A DNA stretch of 64,000 nt from Bradyrhizobium sp. B097 (GCF_038957035.1 NZ_CP152412.1:2104501-2168500); one strand, 5' to 3'. Shown: positions 52,464 to 62,351, counted from the first letter of the stretch. Numbers and translations: made by a program. The notes: generated by a model not told the origin, from the letters alone.

Positions 52464-54527
52464 TCAGCGTCCCTCACGCAGCCAGGTTGCCGCGAATGCG
52501 CCGAGCAGCAGCAGCAGGCCGACCAGGCCGGCGAACATCGGCAGCACGCCGACGCCCTTGACCACGCTGGCGTCGCGCATCTTGACGCCGAGCCAGCCGT
52601 CGCCGCGGAAGATCGTCGACGCGCGCACCGGCACGATACGGGGCATGTCGAGGCTCGATCCATCGACGATGCGCCGCGCGTCGCCGCCGGTCGCCTGCGC
52701 CAGCGGCTTCAGCATGTCGGTGGTTGAGGTGACTTCCGAGAATTCCTTCGGGTTGGTCGGGCCGACATTGATCAGCGCCTTCAGCGTGCCGTCGGTGGCC
52801 TGCCACAGGCCGAGCTCGCTCGCGGGCAACGTGGCGCGCCACTCGCCGGGATCGCCGGCGGTCAAGGTCAGTTCATGCGTGGCGCCGCTCGGCGACGTCA
52901 CGGTGACCGGCGCGACGGTGTCGGCCATGGTCTGCCGCACCACCACGAGGTCTTTGCCCTGCACCTGCATGCGCAGCGCCTCTTCGTCGAGGTCGGGCTG
53001 CTTCATCAGCCAGTGCGACACCCGCCGCAGCAGATCGAGATGCGGTCCGCCGCCTTCATAGCCGCGCGCCCACAGCCAGATCTGGTCGGAGAGCAGCAGC
53101 GCGACGCGGCCCTCGCCGAACCGCGACAACAGCAGCAGCGGCTTGCCGTCGGCACCGGTCATGACCGGCGGGTTGATCGCGTTGCGGGTGTCGACGGTGC
53201 GGAAGAACCGGCTCCAGTGCGGCGGCTCGGCATTCGAGCCTTCCAGCCCGCGTGTCACCGGATGACGTTTCCCGGCATCGCTCAGATGCGCGTAGAACGG
53301 CTTCTCGGTGACGCCGACCGGCTCGGCCGGCAGCACCGAATCCAGCGGCGTGCGCCAGATGCTGGTGGTCGAGGCGTAATCGGGACCGGCCGAGACCAGC
53401 ACCGCGCCGCCGGAGCGGACATAGCGCGCGATGTTGTCGAAATAGGCGATCGGCAGCACGCCCTGGCGGGCGTAGCGGTCGAAGATGATCAGCTGGAATT
53501 CGTTGATCTTCTGCTGGAACAGCTCGCGGGTCGGAAACGCGATCAGCGACAGCTCGTTGATCGGCGTGCCGTCCTGCTTCTCCGGCGGGCGAAGAATGGT
53601 GAAGTGGACGAGATCGACGCTGGGATCGGACTTCAACAAATTGCGCCAGGTGCGCTCGCCGGCATGCGGTTCGCCGGACACCAGCAGCACGCGCAGCTTG
53701 TCGCGCACGCCGTCGATCGCCACAACGGCGCGGTTGTTGACCGGCGTCAGCTCGTTCTCGAGCGGCGAGGCCTCGATCTCGACGATGTTCGGACCGGCAT
53801 GCTTGATGTCGATGTCAACGCTGGAGGTCTGGCCGCTGGTCAGCGTGCGCTCGTTGATCACCTCGCCGTCGCGGCGGATCGTGACCTTGGCGCGCTCGCC
53901 GGTGACGCCCTGGTCGTCGAGCCGGTAGGTGATGGTCTGGGTCTGGCCGACGATGCCGAAGCGCGGTGCAGCCGTGACCGCGATGCGGCGGTCGCGCTCG
54001 TCCTTGCGGCCGGTGATCAAGGCGTGCACCGGTGCCTGGAAGCCAAGCGCTTGCGCGTTCCCGGGAATGTCGTGCACGCGGCCGTCGGTGATCATGAACG
54101 CGCCGGCGACGCGCTCGACCGGAACGTCCGACAGCGCCGACGTCAGCGCGCCGAACAGCTTGGTGCCGTCGGTTTCGCCGTCGGCCTGGCCGGCCTCGAC
54201 GACGCGGACCTCGAGGCCCTTGATCTGCTTCAGGCTGTCGACCAGCGCCTGCCGTGCCTTGTCGGTCTCCTGGTTGCGGGTGCCGAAATTCTGGCTCGGG
54301 CTCTTGTCGATCACGATGGCGGCGACCGAGGTCAGCGGCTCGCGGTCCTCGCGGGTGAAGGAGGGATTGGCCAGCGCAAGCAGGATCAGCGCCAGCGCAG
54401 CGACACGCACCGCGGCGCCGCGCGCGCGCGACAGCAGCAGCAGTGCCGCGATGACGACGATCGCGCCGAGCGCGATCCACAGCACGATCGAGGGAACCAG
54501 CGGTGTGAACGCGATACCGTAGTTCAT
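52464..54527 (-). CDS. Large membrane protein with VWA-like and GATase-like regions
   Basis: This 687-residue protein is the last gene of the MoxR-DUF58-DUF4159 operon. Two N-terminal helices (about residues 10-32 and 38-56) and one at the C-terminus anchor it. After the anchor, IVIDKSPSQNF carries a DxSxS metal-site pattern like a von Willebrand A domain. A region around residues 280-450 (FQLIIFDRYARQG, YVRSGGAVLVSAGPDYAS) resembles glutamine amidotransferase-like domains but no catalytic triad is evident. Large proteins of this kind end such operons in many Alphaproteobacteria. Its function is unknown. Confidence 0.8.
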   Translation of the reverse strand: MNYGIAFTPLVPSIVLWIALGAIVVIAALLLLSRARGAAVRVAALALILLALANPSFTREDREPLTSVAAIVIDKSPSQNFGTRNQETDKARQALVDSLKQIKGLEVRVVEAGQADGETDGTKLFGALTSALSDVPVERVAGAFMITDGRVHDIPGNAQALGFQAPVHALITGRKDERDRRIAVTAAPRFGIVGQTQTITYRLDDQGVTGERAKVTIRRDGEVINERTLTSGQTSSVDIDIKHAGPNIVEIEASPLENELTPVNNRAVVAIDGVRDKLRVLLVSGEPHAGERTWRNLLKSDPSVDLVHFTILRPPEKQDGTPINELSLIAFPTRELFQQKINEFQLIIFDRYARQGVLPIAYFDNIARYVRSGGAVLVSAGPDYASTTSIWRTPLDSVLPAEPVGVTEKPFYAHLSDAGKRHPVTRGLEGSNAEPPHWSRFFRTVDTRNAINPPVMTGADGKPLLLLSRFGEGRVALLLSDQIWLWARGYEGGGPHLDLLRRVSHWLMKQPDLDEEALRMQVQGKDLVVVRQTMADTVAPVTVTSPSGATHELTLTAGDPGEWRATLPASELGLWQATDGTLKALINVGPTNPKEFSEVTSTTDMLKPLAQATGGDARRIVDGSSLDMPRIVPVRASTIFRGDGWLGVKMRDASVVKGVGVLPMFAGLVGLLLLLGAFAATWLREGR

Positions 54528-54528
54528 G

Positions 54529-57342
54529 TCATTGTCCCAGCCGCTCGATCAAGGCAGGCGCGTGCACCTGGTCGGCCTTGTAGTTGCCGGTCAGCGTGTA
54601 CATCACGATGTTGACGCCAGCGCGGAAGGCGAATTCGCGCTGGCGCGGCTCGCCCGGTGTCAGCGGCAGCATCGGCTGCCCGTCGGGACGGATCGCCCAG
54701 GCGCCGGCGAGATCGTTCGAGGTGATGATGATCGGCGAGACGCCGTCGCCGCCGCGCGCCGGGCGCTGTGCGGCCTCCTCGTCGTCCTCGCGCGGCAGCG
54801 CCTCGACCCAGGTCTGGCCCGAGTTGAAGCGGCCGGGGAAGTCGCGCAGCAGATAGAACGTCTTGGTCAGCACGTGCTCGCGCGGCACCGGCTCGAGCTC
54901 GGGCACGTCGAGGGTTGACAGCAATTCGCGCAGCGTCTGCATGCCGGGCGTCTGCGACGCGCCATTGTCGCCCGGCGGCGCCTCGACGGCGTCGCGGGTG
55001 TCGAAGATCACCGTGCCGCCCTGCTTCATGTAGGCGTCGATCTTGTTGATGGCGTCCTGCGCCGGCTTCGGCGCGCCCGGCACGATCGGCCAGTAGATCA
55101 GCGGGAAGAATGCCAGCTCGTCGCGCGCGGGATCGATGCCGACGGGATCGCCGGCTTCCAGCGCTGTGCGCTGCCCGAGGAACAGCGTCAATCCGGACAT
55201 CCCGGCCTTGACGATGGAATCGACGTCGGCATTGCCGGTCACGACATAGGCCAGCCGCGTCTGCGACACCGCCTTGATAGCGAAGTCGTCGGTGCTGGCG
55301 TTCTGGGCGCGCGTCGGCGACGGCACCATCATGGTCGCAAGGATGAAGGCCAAAACGAGCACGGCCGGCGCGGCGCGCCGGCGGATCAGCGCGGCAAGGC
55401 CGCCGCCGAGCATCGCCACCACGATCGCATCGAGCAGGAACAGCGCCAGCGCCGTCGACAGCATGATGCCGCGCAGGTCACGCGGCTCGGTATTGGTGTA
55501 GGTCGCATGCTTCGCGCGCAGGCCGGAGGTGTCGAGCGGCGCAATGCGGTCGGCGGAGGCCAGCGTATTGACCGCGATCGGGCTCTCGGCGGTGCCGTAG
55601 AAGCCGGGCGGGTGGTCCGCGGTGCCGCGGTCGCGATAGTCCGCCGACATCGGCTTGGCGGTCGAAGGCGGCGGGCCGAAGGCACCGAAGCCGTCGAGCG
55701 TGCGCAGCGGCGCCACTGTCTCGGCGTTGGGATCGCTGGCGACGCCAGGGCCGGGCTTCGAGGTGTAACCGGACATGTCGATCAGCCGGCGCAGCATCTC
55801 GACGAAAGTGCCGGACATCGGCAGATCGGACCAGCGCATGTCGGCGCCGACATGGAACAGGCTGACCACGCCCTTGCCGCGATGCTCGCCGGTGACGAGC
55901 GGCGTGCCGTCTTCCAGCGAGGCCCAGCTCTTGGTCGCGAGCACGGCGTCGGGCTCGGCCAGCACCTGGCGGCTGACGGTGATGTCCTTCGGCACGGTGA
56001 GGCCCGTGAACGGGCCGTCGGCGGCGAACGAGGCCATGTGCTGCGGCTTCTCCCAGGTCAGGCTGCCGCCGAGCGTGCGTCCGCCGCGGCGCAGCTTGAC
56101 GGGAACGAGGTCGTCATCGGCCTGCGCGAGGCGAGGGCCTGCGAAGCGCACCAGCACGCCGCCTTGCTCGATCCAGGCATTGAGGCGGTCGCGGATCTCC
56201 GGCGACAGCGTGCCGACGTCGGCCATCACGATCATCGGCAGCCGCTGGTCGAGGAATTGTCCGATCACCTGCTGCGGCGCGCCGCGATCGCCGAGCCTGA
56301 CGTCGGCGAAGGGCGACAGCGCGCGGGAGAGATAGAAGGTCGAGGCCAGCAGCGGCTGCGCGGTGTCGTTGCTCGCACCCGAGACCACGCCGATGGCGCG
56401 GCGGCGCCAGCGCCGGTCGAGCAGCTGCACGGCGCCGGCCGAATGCTCGCCGGAGATTTCGAGCCGCGCGATGTCGTTGCGCAATTCGACCGGAAGATCG
56501 AAGGCGGCTTCGGTCTCGCGCTCCTGCGGGCCGAATGCATAGCGGGCCTCGCCGATCGGCGAGCCCTTGGCGTCGACCGCGCGCACCGTTCCCGCCGCGA
56601 TGCCGCTCTCGGTGCGCAGCACCTTCACAGTCATCTTGGCGGCGGCGTTCTCGGCCGCGACCAGTGCCTGCGCGGATTGCGCGCCGCCGGCATAGATCGT
56701 CAGATTGCGGCTCTCGATCACCTTGCCGAGACCTTCGGTGAATTCGCTGCCGCGACCGGTGTCGACGCCGTCGGACAGCCAGGCGATGTCGCAGTCGCCG
56801 GTCGATTTGAGGAAACGTTCCAGCGTCGCCAGGGTTTCAACGCGGTCGATCGAGTAGGGTTTTGGCGCAAGCTGGCGCAGCGCGACGCGCGCGGCGCCGG
56901 CCGGCATCAGCGTGATGTCGCGCGTCGGCTCGGACAGCGGCACCAGCGCGACGCCGCGGCGGTCGCTGTCGGCATTGGTGACCAGCTCGTCCGCGGCCTT
57001 GATCCGCGCATCCCAGCTCGAGGCCGCGCTCCAGCCGTCGTCGAGCAGGATCACCAGCGGCTGCTTGCCGGCGGCAACGCCGGTCTGCGGATTCCAGATC
57101 GGTCCAGCGGCGGCGAAGATCACCAGCGCGGCGGCGGCGAGCCGCAGCAGCGTCAGCCACCACGGTGTGCGCGACGGCGTCTCCTCCTTCGGCGCGATGT
57201 CGAACAGCAGCCGCGTCGGCGGGAATTCGATCCGGCGCGGCCGCGGCGGCATCACGCGCAACAGCCACCACAGCACCGGCAGGCTGACCAGCCCCAATAG
57301 CAGCAATGGTTCGGCGAAGGAGAGCGGGAGGCCTGCGATCAT
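54529..57342 (-). CDS. BatA-like/DUF4159 membrane protein
   Basis: This is a 937-residue protein. The N-terminus is a BatA-type aerotolerance segment with two helices (LPVLWWLLRVMPPRPRRIEF, then WWLTLLRLAAAALVIFAAA). A VWA-like domain follows (LVILLDDGWSAASSWDARIK), whose metal motif reads DDGWS instead of DxSxS. A second pair of helices lies near residues 635-685, and DUF4159 covers about 700-920. The start overlaps the DUF58 gene by 4 bp, and the stop lies 1 bp before the next gene. It probably works with MoxR in a complex-maturation pathway. Confidence 0.85.
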   Translation of the reverse strand: MIAGLPLSFAEPLLLLGLVSLPVLWWLLRVMPPRPRRIEFPPTRLLFDIAPKEETPSRTPWWLTLLRLAAAALVIFAAAGPIWNPQTGVAAGKQPLVILLDDGWSAASSWDARIKAADELVTNADSDRRGVALVPLSEPTRDITLMPAGAARVALRQLAPKPYSIDRVETLATLERFLKSTGDCDIAWLSDGVDTGRGSEFTEGLGKVIESRNLTIYAGGAQSAQALVAAENAAAKMTVKVLRTESGIAAGTVRAVDAKGSPIGEARYAFGPQERETEAAFDLPVELRNDIARLEISGEHSAGAVQLLDRRWRRRAIGVVSGASNDTAQPLLASTFYLSRALSPFADVRLGDRGAPQQVIGQFLDQRLPMIVMADVGTLSPEIRDRLNAWIEQGGVLVRFAGPRLAQADDDLVPVKLRRGGRTLGGSLTWEKPQHMASFAADGPFTGLTVPKDITVSRQVLAEPDAVLATKSWASLEDGTPLVTGEHRGKGVVSLFHVGADMRWSDLPMSGTFVEMLRRLIDMSGYTSKPGPGVASDPNAETVAPLRTLDGFGAFGPPPSTAKPMSADYRDRGTADHPPGFYGTAESPIAVNTLASADRIAPLDTSGLRAKHATYTNTEPRDLRGIMLSTALALFLLDAIVVAMLGGGLAALIRRRAAPAVLVLAFILATMMVPSPTRAQNASTDDFAIKAVSQTRLAYVVTGNADVDSIVKAGMSGLTLFLGQRTALEAGDPVGIDPARDELAFFPLIYWPIVPGAPKPAQDAINKIDAYMKQGGTVIFDTRDAVEAPPGDNGASQTPGMQTLRELLSTLDVPELEPVPREHVLTKTFYLLRDFPGRFNSGQTWVEALPREDDEEAAQRPARGGDGVSPIIITSNDLAGAWAIRPDGQPMLPLTPGEPRQREFAFRAGVNIVMYTLTGNYKADQVHAPALIERLGQ

Positions 57343-58283
57343 GCGCTGCGTCCCGCCTTGACGGTTGAGCGGCCGCCGCCCTTGCTCACCATCATGCCGG
57401 CATGCAGGAACAGCAGCAGTTCGGCCGCGGAGCGGCTGGTGGTGTGGGTCGAGAACAGCCAGTCGAGCCGGTTGGTCTCGGCACGGATCTGCTCGCGATG
57501 CAGCGCGACGCGCGCGACATAGTCGCTCGCCCAGCTCTCGGCACGGCCCGCGGTGATGACGCTACCGGCCTCCGGCTCGACGAATTCGACGCGGCCGGAA
57601 TAGGGGAAGGTCTCTTCGGCGGGATCGACGACCTGAATCATCGTGCCGTGCGCGCCCGACGAGGCAAGCCCGGCCAGCATGGTCGTGATCTCCGCGATCG
57701 GCGACCAGAAATCCGACAGCACGACGACTTCGGCCAGCGACGACGGCACGAAGGACGGCGGCAGGCTCGCGCGCGTCTTCTCGTCGTGCAACATCGCTTC
57801 CGCCATCTTGTCGATCACGTTGAGGCTTGCAGTCGGGTTCAGCAGGCCGGGAATGCCGACGCGTTCTCCGCCCGCAACGAGCAACTCGGCAAGCGCGAAG
57901 GCGACGATCAGTCCGCGCTCCAGCTTGCTGTCGCGGGCTTCGCGCGAGGCAAAGGCCATCGAGGGCGAGCGGTCAGGCCAGATCCACACGGTGTGCGCTG
58001 CCTCCCACTCCTGCTCGCGGACATAGAGATGGTCGTCGCGTGCCGAGCGGCGCCAGTCGACGCGCTGCGACGGCTCGCCGGAGACGAAGCGGCGGTATTG
58101 CCAGAAATTCTCGCCCGAGCCGGCGCGGCGGCGCCCGTGCAGGCCATGGATGACGTTGGCGGCGACACGGCGGGCCTCAAGCACAAGACGCGGCAGCGAT
58201 GCGGCGAGCGTTCGGCTTTCGCCATCGGCACGTCGAACCGCCAGGATCTCCTCGTTCTGGTGCCTGTTGTCTGCCGCCATCAA
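57339..58283 (-). CDS. DUF58 domain protein
   Basis: This is a 314-residue DUF58 protein. The family segment VDWRRSARDDHLYVREQEWE is present (about 74-93), followed by TVWIWPDRSPSMAF, whose DRSPS carries the DxSxS metal-site pattern. There are no membrane helices. DUF58 proteins pair with MoxR ATPases in activating or assembling protein complexes. Overlaps of 4 bp on both sides show translational coupling. Confidence 0.88.
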   Translation of the reverse strand: MMAADNRHQNEEILAVRRADGESRTLAASLPRLVLEARRVAANVIHGLHGRRRAGSGENFWQYRRFVSGEPSQRVDWRRSARDDHLYVREQEWEAAHTVWIWPDRSPSMAFASREARDSKLERGLIVAFALAELLVAGGERVGIPGLLNPTASLNVIDKMAEAMLHDEKTRASLPPSFVPSSLAEVVVLSDFWSPIAEITTMLAGLASSGAHGTMIQVVDPAEETFPYSGRVEFVEPEAGSVITAGRAESWASDYVARVALHREQIRAETNRLDWLFSTHTTSRSAAELLLFLHAGMMVSKGGGRSTVKAGRSA

Positions 58284-59284
58284 CCGATCCGCGTCTTCAA
58301 CTGCTTGATCACGTCAGGAATGGTGCGGCCCTCGGCGCGCGCCGAGAAGGTCAGCGCCATGCGGTGCTTGAGCACGGGCTCGGCGAGATCGAGCACGTCG
58401 TCGATCGACGGTGCGAGCCTTCCGTCGAGCAGCGCGCGGGCGCGGACCGCCAGCATCAGCGACTGGCTGGCGCGGGGACCGGGTCCCCATGCGATCAGCT
58501 TGCCGGCTTCGCCGCCCTCGGTGCCGGGGCGCGCGGCGCGCACCAGCGTCAGGATCGCCTCGACCACGGAATCGCCGACCGGCAGGCGGCGCACCAGGCG
58601 TTGCGCGGTGATCAGCGTCTCGGCGTCCATCGCCGCCTTGGCGAGCGTCTCATCGGCACCGGTGGTTTCGAACAGGATGCGCCGCTCGGCGTCGCGATCG
58701 GGATAGTCGACGTCGATTTCCATCAGGAAGCGGTCGAGCTGCGCCTCGGGCAGCGGATAGGTGCCTTCCTGCTCGAGCGGATTCTGCGTCGCGAGTACGT
58801 GGAACGGCTTCGGCAAATCGTGCCGCGCGCCGGCAATGGTGATGTGCTGCTCCTGCATGGCTTGCAGCAGCGCCGACTGGGTGCGCGGGCTGGCGCGGTT
58901 GATCTCGTCGGCCATCAAGAGTTGCGCGAATACCGGACCAGAGATGAAGCGGAACGAACGCTTGCCGGCGGAGCTCTCGTCGAGCACTTCGGCGCCGAGA
59001 ATGTCCGACGGCATCAGGTCGGGCGTGAACTGGATGCGCTTGGCGTCGAGCCCGAGCGTGACGCCGAGCGTTTCGACCAGCTTGGTCTTGGCGAGGCCGG
59101 GGACGCCAATCAGCAGCGCGTGGCCGCCGGACAGGATTGTCACCAGGGTGTTTTCGATCACCTGGTCCTGGCCGAAGATGACGGTGGCGACCGCTTCCTT
59201 GGCAGCCTTGATCTGGCCCGCGACCTGCTCGGCCGAGCGGACGATCACATCTTCCAGTTTTTCGACGCTGTCTGCACCGGCCAT
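58280..59284 (-). CDS. MoxR-family AAA+ ATPase
   Basis: This is a 334-residue AAA+ ATPase with chaperone-like role. Walker A is GVPGLAKTKLVE, Walker B region LLMADEINRASPRTQSALLQ, and sensor segment VLATQNPLEQEGTYPLPEAQ, all typical of MoxR. It begins the operon (MoxR, DUF58, DUF4159, VWA-like). The ATG at 59284 is the first start in frame with a normal N-terminus. Its client is unknown. The divergent DUF1285 operon starts 229 bp away. Confidence 0.93.
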   Translation of the reverse strand: MAGADSVEKLEDVIVRSAEQVAGQIKAAKEAVATVIFGQDQVIENTLVTILSGGHALLIGVPGLAKTKLVETLGVTLGLDAKRIQFTPDLMPSDILGAEVLDESSAGKRSFRFISGPVFAQLLMADEINRASPRTQSALLQAMQEQHITIAGARHDLPKPFHVLATQNPLEQEGTYPLPEAQLDRFLMEIDVDYPDRDAERRILFETTGADETLAKAAMDAETLITAQRLVRRLPVGDSVVEAILTLVRAARPGTEGGEAGKLIAWGPGPRASQSLMLAVRARALLDGRLAPSIDDVLDLAEPVLKHRMALTFSARAEGRTIPDVIKQLKTRIG

Positions 59285-59513
59285 TCGATCCGCTCCTTCT
59301 TGACGATGCGCTCGATTCTCGCGTCGTCACCACATGGACCGCATGCTAAACCTATGCGAAGGCCATGTATTCGTTGAATTAAACTATCCCCACCTTATCG
59401 GTATTTCAGGGTATGAACGGCATCACGATGTGGCGAGAATGACATCCCGACCACATCTCAGGATACGTGCACCAAATGTGCCAGATTGAGGGTTGGAAAC
59501 TTCAGGGCAAACA

Positions 59514-60170
59514 ATGGCGAAGCAAGGGCAGAGCGATTCCGGCAGTGAAACTACGGGGCTCGAAACGAAGGCCCTCGGAGGCAAGGGCCTCGAAGGGCTG
59601 ACCACCGCCGCCAACCAAGCCGCGACATCGGGTCCAGCCGGACGCAAGGGCCTGCCTCCGGTTCATCTGTGGAATCCGCCGTTCTGCGGCGATCTCGACA
59701 TGCGAATCGCGCCCGACGGCACCTGGTTCTACATGGGAACGCCGATCGGACGCCCCGCGCTGGTGCGGCTGTTCTCCACGATTCTGAAGCGCGAGGACGG
59801 CAAGCACTTTCTCGTGACACCGGTGGAGAAGGTCGGCATCCGCGTCGACGACGCGCCGTTCCTTGCGGTGGAAATGCAGACCGAGGAAGACGCGCGCGGC
59901 CGTTTGCTCCGGTTCCGCACCAATGTCGACGACTGGGTCGATTGCGAGAAGGGCCACGGCCTCAGATTCGAGGCCGCCGAAGATGGCGGATTGACGCCCT
60001 ATCTGCATGTCCGCGCCGACCTGTGGGCCAAAGTCACCCGCGCGCTCTACTACGATCTGGTTGACATGGGCGAGGAGCGGATGGTCGATGGTCAGGAGAT
60101 GTTCGGCATCGAGTCCGGCGGCGAATTTTTCGCGATGGCCGATGCCAGCCAGGTGAGGGGCGCACTTTGA
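59514..60170 (+). CDS. DUF1285 family protein
   Basis: This is a 218-residue DUF1285 protein. A low-complexity, Gly/Thr/Ser-rich N-terminus (about 1-45) precedes the domain: PPVHLWNPPFCGDLDMRIAP, GTWFYMGTPIGRPALVRLFS and HFLVTPVEKVGIRVDDAPF. The ATG at 59514 (MAKQGQSDSG) is preferred to 59493, though both are in frame. The stop overlaps the CoA pyrophosphatase start by 4 bp. Function is unknown. Confidence 0.88.
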   Translation: MAKQGQSDSGSETTGLETKALGGKGLEGLTTAANQAATSGPAGRKGLPPVHLWNPPFCGDLDMRIAPDGTWFYMGTPIGRPALVRLFSTILKREDGKHFLVTPVEKVGIRVDDAPFLAVEMQTEEDARGRLLRFRTNVDDWVDCEKGHGLRFEAAEDGGLTPYLHVRADLWAKVTRALYYDLVDMGEERMVDGQEMFGIESGGEFFAMADASQVRGAL

Positions 60171-60838
60171 ACGAGCCGTTGCTGAAGGTGAAGCCGGCGA
60201 CGATCAGCTCGACGGAATTCTTCGCGCGAGCCCGCACGCGGCTCGACTTCGAAGTGCCGCCGGGCCTGGTCGATCCGCATATCATTCCGCGCACCGGGGA
60301 TTCCGGCAACGATCGGATGCTCGAGATCGTGGCGCAGGAGCAGCCGGTGCGGCCGGCCGCGGTGCTGATCCCGGTGGTCGATCATCCCGAGCCGACCGTG
60401 CTGTTGACGCAGCGTTCGCCCAATCTGTCGAGCCACGCCGGACAGATCTCGTTTCCCGGCGGCAAGATCGACGCCACCGATGCTTCGCCGCTCGATGCGG
60501 CGCTGCGCGAAGCCTGTGAAGAAGTCGGGCTGAAGCGGGAATTCATCGACCCTGTCGGCTATCTCGACCTCTATGGCACCGCGTTCGGCTTCCGCATCCT
60601 GCCGACGGTCGCCAGGGTGAAGCCGGGATTTACCCTGGAGATCAACGAGGCCGAGGTCGTCGATGCGTTCGAGGTGCCGCTCGCCTTCCTGATGAACCCC
60701 GAGAATCATCAGATCCACACCAAGGAATTCCGCGGCATGGACCGGTCCTACTACGCGATGCCGTTCGCCGAGCGCTACATCTGGGGCGCGACCGCCGGCA
60801 TCCTGCGGGTGCTGTATGAGCGGATCTACCTGTCATGA
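60167..60838 (+). CDS. CoA pyrophosphatase, Nudix family
   Basis: This 223-residue Nudix hydrolase is of the CoA-diphosphatase type, cleaving CoA to phosphopantetheine and adenosine bisphosphate. The UPF0035 signature LLTQRSPNLSSHAGQISFPG is present (about 77-96), and the Nudix box follows (GGKIDATDASPLDAALREAC, then EEVGL). The TTG start overlaps the DUF1285 stop (TTGA). The next gene overlaps it by 4 bp. Confidence 0.92.
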   Translation: MNEPLLKVKPATISSTEFFARARTRLDFEVPPGLVDPHIIPRTGDSGNDRMLEIVAQEQPVRPAAVLIPVVDHPEPTVLLTQRSPNLSSHAGQISFPGGKIDATDASPLDAALREACEEVGLKREFIDPVGYLDLYGTAFGFRILPTVARVKPGFTLEINEAEVVDAFEVPLAFLMNPENHQIHTKEFRGMDRSYYAMPFAERYIWGATAGILRVLYERIYLS

Positions 60839-61098
60839 TCCGCACGGTGTTGACCGAGGTCGGAATCTTCCTGATCCCTTTCGCGGTCTATGCCATCTTC
60901 CTCATCGCGACGCGGTCCGGCGTGACGCTACCGGCATCCTGGCCGCTCGACATGATCGCGAAGCTGACGCTGGCGGCGCTGGTGCTGGTCATCGTGAGCT
61001 TCGTGCTGCTGGCCGAATTGACCGGCGCGCCGCCGAACTCGACCTACGTTCCCGCCCATATCGAGAACGGCAAGCTGGTGCCGGGAGCTGAGAAATGA
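60835..61098 (+). CDS. DUF6111 small membrane protein
   Basis: This 87-residue protein has two helices (about residues 7-25 and 42-63) and the motif PNSTYVPAHIENGKLVPG at the C-terminus, typical of small proteins placed between the Nudix and CCA-transferase genes in rhizobia. The ATG overlaps the upstream stop (ATGA), and its own stop overlaps the cca-type gene by 4 bp. Function is unknown. Confidence 0.85.
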   Translation: MIRTVLTEVGIFLIPFAVYAIFLIATRSGVTLPASWPLDMIAKLTLAALVLVIVSFVLLAELTGAPPNSTYVPAHIENGKLVPGAEK

Positions 61099-62351
61099 GC
61101 GAGGTGCGCCTGTTGTCCGACGCGCCATGGCTCGCCTCGGGGCCCGCGGCGCGCGTGCTCGGCCTGCTCAATGCCGACGGCGAGGAAGCGCGGGTGATCG
61201 GCGGCGCCGTGCGCAACGCGCTGATGCGGATTCCGCTCGCCGACATCGACATCGCCACCACCGCATTGCCGGAGGAGGTGATCCGCCGTGCCAAGCGGGC
61301 GGCCATCAAGAGCGTGCCGACCGGGATCGAGCACGGCACGGTGACCCTGGTCGTCGACGGCCAGCCCTTCGAGGTGACGACGCTGCGCGAGGACACCGAG
61401 ACCTATGGCCGCAAGGCCAAGGTGGCGTTCGGGCGCGACTGGGTGCGCGACGCCGAGCGGCGCGACTTCACCATCAACGGCCTGTCGGTCGACGCCTCCG
61501 GCGTCGTGCACGATCACGTCGGCGGTCTCGCCGACATCGAAGCGAGGCGGGTGCGCTTCATCGGCGATCCCGCGCAGCGGATAGCCGAGGATTATCTGCG
61601 CATCCTGCGCTTCTTCCGCTTCCACGCCGCCTATGGCGCAGGCGAGGTCGATCGCGCCGGCTATCTCGCTTGCATCAGCGGGCGCGCCGGACTTGCCGGC
61701 CTCTCGGCCGAGCGCATCCGCATGGAGATGCTCAAGCTCGTGGTCGCGAACGGCGCCGCCGGCGCGGTGGTCGCGATGGGCGATGGCGGGTTGCTGCTGC
61801 CGCTGTTCGGCGGCGTCGCCTATACCGGGCCGTTCGCGGCGATGATCGAGATCGAGCAGCTGATGGCGCTTAAGCCGAATGCGACCCGCAGGCTGGCCGC
61901 GCTGACGGTCGCCGTGACCGAGGACGCGCGGCGGATCGCAAGCCGGCTGCGGCTCTCCAACGCCGAGGCCAAGGCGCTCGACTCGATGGGCCATCGCTGG
62001 TGGCGCCTGCCCGGCATGGACGAGGCGCGTGCCAAGCGCAGGCTCTACCGGCTCGACGAGGAGCCCTATCGCGACCGGCTGCTGCTCGCCTGGGCGCGAA
62101 CCGGCGCGGACCGCGATGTCGATCAATGGCGCGCGCTCGCCACGCTGCCGCAGCGCTGGCGCGCGCCTCACTTTCCGTTGCGGGCGTCGGATTTCATCGC
62201 ACGCGGGATCGCCGAGGGACCAGCGCTGGGGCACGTCCTGACCTTGGCCGAGGATGCCTGGCTAGCCGCGGATTTCCCGCTGGATCCGCAGGTGTTGTCT
62301 GGCATCGCCGACCAGACCGTTTCCCGTTTCACCCGCGATCATCGGCTCTAG
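61095..62351 (+). CDS. CCA tRNA nucleotidyltransferase / poly(A) polymerase family
   Basis: This is a 418-residue class II nucleotidyltransferase that would add or repair the CCA end of tRNA. The N-terminal motif ARVIGGAVRNALM (G-G-x-V-R) precedes the catalytic pair in LADIDIATTAL, followed by EVTTLREDTETYG and RDAERRDFTINGLSVD. The C-terminal two-thirds is helical. It completes the coupled operon with a 4-bp overlap. Whether it is a CCA-adding enzyme or a poly(A) polymerase I-type cannot be decided from sequence alone. Confidence 0.9.
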   Translation: MSEVRLLSDAPWLASGPAARVLGLLNADGEEARVIGGAVRNALMRIPLADIDIATTALPEEVIRRAKRAAIKSVPTGIEHGTVTLVVDGQPFEVTTLREDTETYGRKAKVAFGRDWVRDAERRDFTINGLSVDASGVVHDHVGGLADIEARRVRFIGDPAQRIAEDYLRILRFFRFHAAYGAGEVDRAGYLACISGRAGLAGLSAERIRMEMLKLVVANGAAGAVVAMGDGGLLLPLFGGVAYTGPFAAMIEIEQLMALKPNATRRLAALTVAVTEDARRIASRLRLSNAEAKALDSMGHRWWRLPGMDEARAKRRLYRLDEEPYRDRLLLAWARTGADRDVDQWRALATLPQRWRAPHFPLRASDFIARGIAEGPALGHVLTLAEDAWLAADFPLDPQVLSGIADQTVSRFTRDHRL

